64,000 nt of DNA from positions 2,294,001 through 2,358,000 of the forward strand of contig JAYJMM010000028.1 of NCBI GenBank assembly GCA_037349105.1. The letters run 5' to 3'. The notes under the pieces were generated by a model that saw only the letters and a program-made list of their open reading frames with translations, was not told the DNA's origin and searched no databases. This document shows, in pieces, positions 57,578-64,000 of the stretch. Position 1 is the stretch's first letter. Every line of letters starts with the position of its first letter. Position numbers and translations under genes: made by a program. This DNA is from Limnomonas spitsbergensis (Eukaryota; Chlorophyta; Chlorophyceae; Chlamydomonadales).

Positions 57578-58757
57578 GTCGGGCCAAATAGGGAGCCTGC
57601 CACCCTCTGGGAGCTACAGCCGCGGTAGCGCCTCAACGCAAGCTGTGGGCGCTGACAGTTGGCCGGGCGTGATGTCCCTGTCCAGGGCGAGGCGCATCTC
57701 GCCCCAGGCTCCAATGTCCCTGGGCGCGATGTTGGCATCCACCCAATGGACTGCTTGCTGCACACCATTGAACTTCTCTGTCGCATTTTGCCCCGGATCT
57801 CGATTGAGACCCTGACTGGCGCGACGTCCCAAAGGTGGTGCATCAGGATATAAGTGGCTGGCCCTCCAGCCCATCTGCGTTCAGTGCTTCCTTCAGGCAA
57901 GACTGCGGCCACTGCTGGGTCATGAACCCTTCCCCAACATGGCGCCAAACGCCGTCGCTACGGACACACCTGGCTTCCTTCCAGTGGGGGCCGGGCGCCC
58001 AGTCTCATGGGCGCACCGCTAACGTGCCGACATGATGGGCCCACTCGATCGTGAGTTCGAGCTTCTGTGCCCACACGGACCTGTAATTTCAGCTGATGTT
58101 CATGACATCAGTAAGGCACTCGTGCGGGTGAAGCGGTTTAGCGTTGCTGACATCAAGGTGGCTGTTATGACATCGTACGGGAAGATGTACTGGGCCACAC
58201 CTATCAGGTCTGCCCTAGTACTTGTGAAGAGCTTGCTTTGGGCGTCTCCCCCAGGGAGCACCCTGCAGGCGGCATGCTCCAACACCCTCTTCGGGCATAG
58301 TGAGCAAGGCCTGATTGGGTGCTGGCATGTGCTCATCCCGAGCGTCATACCACTGCACGATGGATGTAGATGGAGCTGGGAGCTGGATTAGCACAGTCTC
58401 AGACAGCCCCGGTAGCCGGGCCTCTGGCCAGCGAGCTGGCGGCGGCCCAATTCTGGGCTGCTTCTTAACGGAAGCGCCCTTGGGGTTTGGGGCCTGGCAT
58501 CCAGCCTTGGCCCTGCTACAGCGTTTTTTTTGCCACGCCGCCCGCAAGGGGGCGCACACGTAGGTCTCCACGGCCCACCTGGCTAACGTGGACGCCTGCC
58601 CCGTTTGGACTGGGTGACCCCAGTATAAGGATGGTCCCTCCCGGCTGGTACTGCCTTCCGGGGTACCTGGGAAAAGGGCAGGATCACACATCTCTGTGTC
58701 AACGTCGCTGTCGGGGTCACTACCCAGAAACATGCCCTGGTCCCATCCTGGAACCAC
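57481..58757 (-). pseudogene. Unknown retroelement coding region in several frames
   Basis: The frame 57,874-57,614 has VQQAVHWVDANIAP and GEMRLALDRDITPGQL, which look like folded protein but match no family I recognise. The frame 58,348-58,100 has KLFTSTRADLIGVAQYIFPY and VITATLMSATLNRF. The frame 58,757-58,215 begins with an acidic stretch (DPDSDVDTEMCDP). These pieces probably belonged to one protein now broken by frameshifts. No reverse-transcriptase motifs were found. Confidence 0.35.
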
Positions 58758-58782
58758 CAGTCCTGCAAGCTCAGGGATGGGT

Positions 58783-59160
58783 TCAACCCCATCCTGGGTG
58801 CCATTCGTCCAATGCGATATTCCAGTTGAGGCAGGGAGCCGGGCCCCCTGCCCTCAGCAGCTGCTGCAAGTCGCGCGCAGCTAGGGCGGCCGATGCGGGC
58901 TGCCCTGTGTGCCCAAAGGAGAACAGTCGTTTGGTGATACTTAGGAAAGCAAGTTGGTACAATTCGACTTGCGCGGGCGCCCCCGTGGATTTAGAAAACC
59001 CATGGAGTGAAAATAAATGTGAGCTGGGATCGGAATCCACCGACTCCAGCGGCCCATCTCTGGTGGGCGAATAAACTTCAGAACACACAGAAAGAGCCAC
59101 CCCCCCACACCTGTCCAGGCTTCTGTCATAAATGGACGGAGGTTGTGCTGAAGGAGCCAA
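58783..59160 (-). CDS. Unknown retroelement open frame
   Basis: A 125-residue frame with a plausible folded stretch (VELYQLAFLSITKRLFSFG, then ALAARDLQQLLRAGG). No family was recognised; confidence is limited to its position inside the element and its minus-strand orientation. Confidence 0.3.
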   Translation of the reverse strand: MAPSAQPPSIYDRSLDRCGGVALSVCSEVYSPTRDGPLESVDSDPSSHLFSLHGFSKSTGAPAQVELYQLAFLSITKRLFSFGHTGQPASAALAARDLQQLLRAGGPAPCLNWNIALDEWHPGWG

Positions 59161-59208
59161 GGTGGCAGTGGCGCCCTGCCCCTGGGAGGGATTCAGCGAA
59201 ATGGCTGC

Positions 59209-59721
59209 CTATACCCCTTCATGCTGGGAGCTTGCCCATGCTGCGTGCTGCAGACCCAGGGGAGCAGGCCCGCCCTGCTGCCATGCTGCATGTTGCTGAC
59301 CCAGAGGGGCAGGTCCGCCCTGCTGCCATGCTGCCTGCTGGGAGTAGGCCTGGTTCCACACGGCCTGTGAGCCAGCGGGCTGTTGCGGTGCAGGGGCTGC
59401 CTGCTGGTGGAATCCCTCAAATTGATGGTGGCTGGCAGGCTGAAATGGCTCGCCCTGCGAGCCAGATATGGCTGGCTGGGTTGCGCCATGCGGCAAGCCG
59501 ACCGCTCCTGAGTGGGCAAGCTGGCCCTGCTGCTCTTGGGCGGTTGGGTTTGTCATCGGTGGCATTTCCTGGGCAGCTGGGGCCCACAACCGGGGCAGCG
59601 CTGGCAGCAGGGGGATGCTGGGCATGGCCGGCCCCACTTGCTCCACTGAGGTACACAGCACTGCCTGGAAGGCCATGATGGCCTCCCTTGACACGTACGG
59701 TGTGCTGAGCAAGCAGGTCAC
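59209..59721 (-). CDS. Gln/Ala/Pro-rich repeat frame of the retroelement
   Basis: A 170-residue frame whose C-terminal part repeats QQHAAWQQGGPAPLG with small changes, encoded by a duplicated segment of about 48 bp (59,250-59,345). The composition is that of a disordered, possibly gag-associated linker. The N-terminal third (AFQAVLCTSVEQVGPAMPSI) is not recognised. Confidence 0.4.
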   Translation of the reverse strand: MTCLLSTPYVSREAIMAFQAVLCTSVEQVGPAMPSIPLLPALPRLWAPAAQEMPPMTNPTAQEQQGQLAHSGAVGLPHGATQPAISGSQGEPFQPASHHQFEGFHQQAAPAPQQPAGSQAVWNQAYSQQAAWQQGGPAPLGQQHAAWQQGGPAPLGLQHAAWASSQHEGV

Positions 59722-60153
59722 TGCCCTGTTGATGGCCTCTTGCCTTTAGTTCACCAAGTATTCCAGGTACACGACCCACATAAGAATAGCGTCCAGGAGT
59801 TTCGGGATCGGGATCACGGGTGGCACATACATCGACCCATGACCCCCTCAGGCCACAGCTGGAGAGTAGGCACCACCAAGGGGGGGGGGGGGGCTGGGGG
59901 AGGTTGGGATGGTTATGCGAAGAACCCAGAGGGGCCCCAGTAGGGTACCCAGGCTGCTGAGGCGTGTTGCTGCGGCGGCGGACCCTGCTGCTGAAAAGCA
60001 GCAAAAGCCTGCGTGCCCTGGTGAACCGACGAGGTCTGGGAGCCCAGGGTGGGGAGATGGGAGGGTGGCAGCATGGATGGGAATGCATGCCCACAGACTG
60101 CCATGCGACAGGCTGGTGTCCACTCAGCGGCTGTGTCTGCTGGGGGAAGGTAA

Positions 60154-60864
60154 TCATTGCATGATGGTCCTGGACCTCGCCGCCCGGCTCAGTCCTGACC
60201 GCGGGAGAGCTGTCTGGGCGTGGAGGCGGGCCAGGCAGTATGACCTGTCCTGGAGCCTCAGCCGGACCACTGGCCCTATCGGGGGACCTTGCTGCCTCAT
60301 GTCCCCACCTGGTACGGCTGCGGTCAGGGCTCCGGGCAGACCGCTGGTCCCGGGCGGGACTGTCACGGGGCCGGAAACCCTGATCTCGACCTCGGTCCTG
60401 CCCTTGGTCGGGCTGGACCGCCTGCTGGACCGCTCAGGTGGGCTGTGCCCTGCTCGGGGCAGGTAACCCTCGTGCTCTTCCCTCTCCCTTCGCTCGTAGA
60501 GGGCCTTCCTGGCCCTTCTTGCCCTTCTGTCTGCAGTATTGGGATTAGGCTGGCCCCTGGGCGTAGCACCCTTGGCAGGGTCGCGGTGCTGCTGGGTGGC
60601 AAGGGCCTTAGCCTTTCTTCTGCTGACTGGGTTGAAGCGCGGTAGGGGGTATTCCCCGTTATCGCTCCTGTAGTTTTTTACCCTGACTCGAGCCACTCCA
60701 CCGCCGTGGGGGCTGCAAGAGGATGTGGCACTATGAGCCCGACGCCCTGACCCCCTGGTGTGAGAAGGGGAGCGCTCGCGCGAGCGCCGAGGCGGCAGCT
60801 TATCCACCTGGCCTTGCTGGCGGGATGTCAGGGGTGCAGCACACTGCTGCAGGGGTGTGGTCAC
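60154..60864 (-). CDS. Basic Arg/Ser-rich open frame of the retroelement
   Basis: A 236-residue frame rich in Arg, Ser and Pro (RRSRERSPSHTRGSGRR, RRARRARKALYERREREEHE). It resembles a nucleic-acid-binding or RS-like disordered region. No fold was recognised. It could bind element RNA, by inference from composition only. Confidence 0.4.
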   Translation of the reverse strand: MTTPLQQCAAPLTSRQQGQVDKLPPRRSRERSPSHTRGSGRRAHSATSSCSPHGGGVARVRVKNYRSDNGEYPLPRFNPVSRRKAKALATQQHRDPAKGATPRGQPNPNTADRRARRARKALYERREREEHEGYLPRAGHSPPERSSRRSSPTKGRTEVEIRVSGPVTVPPGTSGLPGALTAAVPGGDMRQQGPPIGPVVRLRLQDRSYCLARLHAQTALPRSGLSRAARSRTIMQ

Positions 60865-61032
60865 AGCAGGGGGCCTGGCTGCCTCATCCCCCTCAGGTTG
60901 GCCCAGGGCTGGGCCATCCTCGTGGCTGGTCTCCCTATCTGGCAGGCAGCTGGGGCCCTCTGGTTCACCTTCACTGCTGGTGGGGCAGTGCTGCCACCGA
61001 CGGTCCTGGTTCTGCGGCTGCTCCGTGCTGCC

Positions 61033-62292
61033 CTATGTTGCGGCCTTTGGGTTTGGCTTGGAGGGCGCAGGCGCAACAATGTTGCCCGAGAGGGGTGCAA
61101 TAGTCGCAGGGTGCAGGCTGACCAGGGCCACATGAGCAGCTTCCACGGCTGCTGTTGGACTGGCGGCCTGTGGGGTGACCTTGGTCCTTTCAGCAGGTGC
61201 GCCCACAGGCGCCGGGCTTGCCACGGAGGTGCCCGGCTGTACCGCCCCCTGGACCGGGCTAGCCCCTGCAGCTACAGCCGGCTGACCCGGGGCATTCTCT
61301 GCTGGGCCTTGTGCAGTTTCCGTGCCTGCGGGGGAGTGCGATCCGTTACTGGACGCGCCCGGCTGGGGCAAACCCATGGTCCTGTTGTACTGGACCCGGG
61401 TTCGTTCCTTGTATGCCTCACACTCCCTTGTGAAGGAGCAACCTGCCCTCTAGCACATTGGGCAGGTTCCTCTGTATCGGGTTGCCCTGAAATCCTGCCT
61501 GAGGGATGCTCTCTGCTTCCTGGTGAGGTGGTACCCTATCAGGTCAGGCACCTCAGCTGAGCCAGCCACATGGCTGGATACTGCAGCGTTGTGGTTGCCA
61601 GAGGCAGGAGGTGCCAGGGTCAGGGGCAAGGTAATGGCCGACTGCGCCTCATGGCCAGCCTGGCCAGCCCTGGCATGGAGGGTCAAGGAGCCAGACGCAT
61701 TGAGGACCCCATTATACTTCAGGAATTCAGGGTTCCCCACCAGGTGCTCATACGCATCTGGCGGGGTGTCCATGAATCTGACAAGGGTCTGTTCAATGAT
61801 CTCATTCTGGCCTCCATATCCATATGCGACCTTGACGAGCATAACGCCCACCAATCGTGCACCAGCATTATCAGTGGTGCGGATTTTTTCCTTGGTTTTG
61901 AACATACTTGCTCCCATGGCCACCAGCTTGTTTGCCAAGCTTACGGTGACCACGTGGCATGAGTAAGGGGAATCCATCAGGGCGTGCTTGGGAAACATGA
62001 TATCTTTATCGACCATGATCCCCACGCAACCAGATGGCCTCCTAACGTCATTGACAAAGTACAGGAGCTTAGGCAGTACAGCGGCCAATTCTCGCAACTT
62101 GTTAAGCCCCCCCTGTTTCTCACATTGGCGCAGCATCTCAGATGATACTTGTCCTGTTAAGTGCGCCATGCTATGCAGCTGTCCGCTTAAGAGCTGGACC
62201 TGCGATTGGACAGCCACAAGCTTGTCATGCAATTGAGCCAGTAAGATTCTCCTGGCTCCTCGTCTGGAGAGAGCCATCGGGGCGTAATGCAC
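61033..62292 (-). pseudogene. Unknown 280-residue protein with Cys cluster interrupted by TAG, then Pro/Ala-rich tail
   Basis: The first frame (62,292-61,450) encodes a helical N-terminus (LLAQLHDKLVAVQSQVQLL) and a globular-looking middle (CVGIMVDKDIMFPKHALMD, LVGVMLVKVAYGYGGQNEI, LVRFMDTPPDAYEHLVG). It ends GTCPMC at a TAG (61450-61452). The same frame continues at once with RAGCSFTRECEAYKERTRVQ and a Pro/Ala/Gly-rich tail to 61,033. The Cys pattern C-x2-C, stop, C, C looks like a zinc-binding module cut by the stop, so TAG is probably a mutation, or less likely a readthrough site. The family is unknown. Confidence 0.45.
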
Positions 62293-62404
62293 ACAGGCGA
62301 CACCTCCTCCTCACTACTGGAGGCAGGATAAAAAGACCGGGGGCCGACACCATGGAGGTTCTGCCTGAACTCAGGAGTTTTAGTGGCAAGGCCTACTTGC
62401 GTCA

Positions 62405-62789
62405 TCATCGCCTTAGCTTTACTGAGCAAGGTGTCATACTGCAACTGCCAACCATCAGGGTTGGCAGAGGCAGTGGGTTCAGAAATGTGGGACACATGGG
62501 CAGCCTGCGCGCCATCCCTGTTTTGTCACTGACACTGCCTCTGGCCCTGGTCCTGGCCCAGCCTGGTGGGCTGGGACTTGCCTGAACCCCCTGGTCTAGG
62601 GTATGGGGTGTTCCCGGCCCGCCAATCCAGAATGGTATTGAATCCTTGGGGCGGCGCGGGTTCCGGCTGACCCCGCTGCTGTCGCGGATCTGTCTCGCGA
62701 CCCTGCCCCCTGTCAGGCCCCCTGTCGGGCCCCTTGTCCTGGCGTTGCTCAGGCCCTCTGTCCTGGCGTTGGTCAGGCCCATCACCCAT
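62405..62789 (-). CDS. Charged Asp/Gln/Arg repeat linker of the retroelement
   Basis: After the CCHC knuckle frame, the minus strand encodes GPDQRQDRGPEQRQDKGPDR, a short imperfect repeat, then a Pro/Gln-rich stretch. It probably belongs to the gag C-terminus. The overlapping frame 62,495-62,187 (SEPTASANPDGWQLQYDTLL, KAKAMMTQVG) probably continues the polyprotein after a frame change. Confidence 0.35.
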
Positions 62790-63321
62790 GGCCTGCGGGT
62801 CTGGGCGCGTTTACACCCCTGTTGTTGTCATGGAACGTGCTTGCGACTGGGCAGTTCCTGGTCTCATGGGCTGTACTGCCACAGTTCCAGCAGGCCTTGG
62901 GCGCCCGCTGATAGCTAGGACTGCCACCGAGATGTGCTGCCTGGCTTTCCCAGGCCACACCCTTGGGCCTACTGCCGTAGCGCTGCTGCTGCTGCGCTGG
63001 TTGCTGCTGCTGGGCACCCTGTGGGATGCCCTGCTGGCCAGCATATGGAACAAGTTGGGGACGGCTGTCCCTGCGGTTGTTCCTGTTGTCCCTGCTGCGG
63101 CCCCCAGACCTGTCCTCTGGGGCCTCAGGTGAGGGGTGGTGCTGCTGATCTGCTGGTGGTGCCCTGGGCTTTTTCCGGGCACCCACCATTTCCTGCTGGT
63201 ATGACTCCCAGTGAGCCACCTGCTGCTGTAGCACGTGGACCTGTTCCTCATCGGACAGGCCCAGGAAATTTATTTGCTGCTGCGCAAACTGATCCAGGCG
63301 GCGGGCTGGCCCATCTGGCAA
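62782..63321 (-). CDS. Gag-like region with CCHC zinc knuckle
   Basis: A 179-residue frame. The start (DGPARRLDQFAQQQINFLGL) continues from the upstream gag frame and matches the end of a retrotransposon gag capsid segment. A basic, Gln-rich linker follows, then a canonical retroviral-type knuckle CWNCGSTAHETRNCP (C-x2-C-x4-H-x4-C, residues 144-157). It would bind element RNA during particle assembly. Confidence 0.75.
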   Translation of the reverse strand: MPDGPARRLDQFAQQQINFLGLSDEEQVHVLQQQVAHWESYQQEMVGARKKPRAPPADQQHHPSPEAPEDRSGGRSRDNRNNRRDSRPQLVPYAGQQGIPQGAQQQQPAQQQQRYGSRPKGVAWESQAAHLGGSPSYQRAPKACWNCGSTAHETRNCPVASTFHDNNRGVNAPRPAGHG

Positions 63322-63989
63322 GCCCGCAATGAACAGGTTGGCGATGGAGTGCGGCCAAAACGATGCTTAGTATTTCCGGAAATCTGCAACAACTCAGCCG
63401 TTCTAAGGACCCGATGGGCAAATGAGGTGACTGATTCGTAACTTAGAACATCTGGGTCAAGTGTTGACTTGGCTCCAATTTTGTGCTTACTGATCTCTCC
63501 TCGCTCAACAGCGGTGGGAGTGCCCAGGGCTTTGCGCACCAGCAGGAACCACAGTGTTATCAGTGATCTGGGCTGGGCTGGGCGCACCCCCTCTAGGGAC
63601 ACCCACGCATGTATAGCCTATATCGCCTGAGTAACCACGTGGTCGCCCCTGGCTGGTACTGCGGCTATGGCGTCCACCAACGGCTCCACACTGAGGGGCT
63701 TAGAGTCCCAGAGCTCAGGGAGGGAGGTGACCAAGAGCGCCGTAGCCGTGGGCGACTGGCTCGACCCCACAATTTCTCCCGCCTGAATGGAGAGAGCAAA
63801 TGGGTTGTCCGAGAGCGCCTGCTTGTTGAGGGACCCCCATTGCCCGGCAGCCTTGCAGTACGCCTCTACTGTCACGGTTCCGGGCTTGGAGGTATCCAGC
63901 TCGGCAATATTGCCACGCACATTGGGAATCTTGTTGCTCCTGGGGGCCAGTAGGGACTTAACCATCTGCTGCTGGAGCTGGAGGGTCAT
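63270..63989 (-). pseudogene. Gag-like N-terminal and capsid region, two frames
   Basis: The frame 63,989-63,618 begins MTLQLQQQMVKSLLAP and holds IPNVRGNIAELDTSKPGTVT and VEAYCKAAGQWGSLNKQALS. It stops at 63,618-63,620 and a second frame, 63,602-63,270, follows with VLSYESVTSFAHRVLRTAEL, typical of gag capsid helices. The latter passes by a frame change near 63,330 into the CCHC-bearing frame. The element continues beyond 64,000, so the true start is unknown. Confidence 0.55.
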
Positions 63990-64000
63990 GTCTTCTCTAG

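Larger units (their letters stand above)
51648..64000 (-). mobile_element. Large Ty3/gypsy-like retroelement with DNA methyltransferase and PHD finger; 5' end beyond window
   Basis: Order on the minus strand: gag-like frames (63,989-62,782) with a CCHC knuckle; charged linker; unknown 280-residue frame followed by a Pro/Ala-rich tail; basic, Gln/Pro-rich and acidic frames (60,864-55,596); RNase H remnant; C5-cytosine methyltransferase (54,897-53,920); H2C2 and DDE integrase (53,462-52,610); integrase C-terminus with PHD finger (52,613-51,648). RNase H before integrase is the Ty3/gypsy order. No reverse transcriptase motif (such as a Y-x-D-D box) was seen between gag and RNase H. Two in-frame TAA codons, one TAG and several frame changes mark this copy as non-functional. 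Confidence 0.8.

Noticed and set aside
55396..61452. TAA and TAG at positions that could be Gln, suggesting a variant genetic code as in some ulvophyte algae
   Set aside because: The host kinesin, thioredoxin and SAC9-like genes show no internal TAA or TAG and end at sensible places, and the retroelement also has frameshifts. Decay explains the stops.
60760..61560. A long plus-strand open frame of 266 residues opposite the retroelement
   Set aside because: It is antisense to the minus-strand polyprotein frames, rich in Trp, Gly and Cys from GC-rich complement codons, and has no domain.

Overview
The window looks like nuclear DNA of a green alga. Genes are split into many short exons with GT-AG and some GC-AG introns, introns are long and repeat-filled, and the host genes belong to plant/green-algal families: an ATK-type C-terminal-motor kinesin-14, a thioredoxin, and a SAC9-type phosphoinositide phosphatase with a WW domain. 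The exact taxon is inference; nothing here fixes the genus. All exon joins were made by eye from splice consensus, reading phase and remembered family architecture, so single boundaries may be off by one exon.

Layout. 1-5,559: repeats, a 639-bp inverted-repeat element (2,773-3,411), low-complexity DNA and a possible small-exon gene near 864-1,222; the first exon(s) of the kinesin must lie somewhere here. 5,560-18,832 (+): kinesin-14 in about 16 recognised exons. 19,615-20,746 (-): thioredoxin in three exons, whose first intron holds two extra copies of the active-site exon start. 20,747-30,500: repeat territory with a MITE pair that has 3-bp target duplications (22,044-22,713 and 29,653-30,189), a 5'-truncated LINE with a 15-bp target duplication (23,331-24,051), and two copies of a zinc-finger-coding repeat (25,785-28,200). 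30,503-42,220 or 43,186 (+): SAC9-like phosphatase in 19-20 exons. 43,965-46,703: a third, inverted copy of the zinc-finger repeat, split by a LINE tail, plus other LINE tails. 47,771-49,723: two 0.65-kb direct repeats around a 20-bp minisatellite. 50,084-50,296: another MITE.

51,648-64,000 (-): a very large Ty3/gypsy-like retroelement that runs off the right edge. Read 5' to 3' on the minus strand it has a gag-like region with a CCHC knuckle, several unusual proline/acidic/basic open frames, an RNase H remnant, a C5-cytosine DNA methyltransferase domain, an H2C2/DDE integrase, and an integrase C-terminus fused to a canonical PHD finger. No reverse transcriptase was recognised, and in-frame stops and frame changes show that this copy is decayed. 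A DNA methyltransferase between RNase H and integrase, followed by a PHD finger, is the most notable system in the window: it suggests an element family that carried both a DNA-methylation writer and a chromatin reader.

The host genes do not form an evident pathway. The kinesin should act on spindle or cortical microtubules, the thioredoxin in redox control (perhaps in the plastid), and the SAC9-like protein in phosphoinositide turnover.
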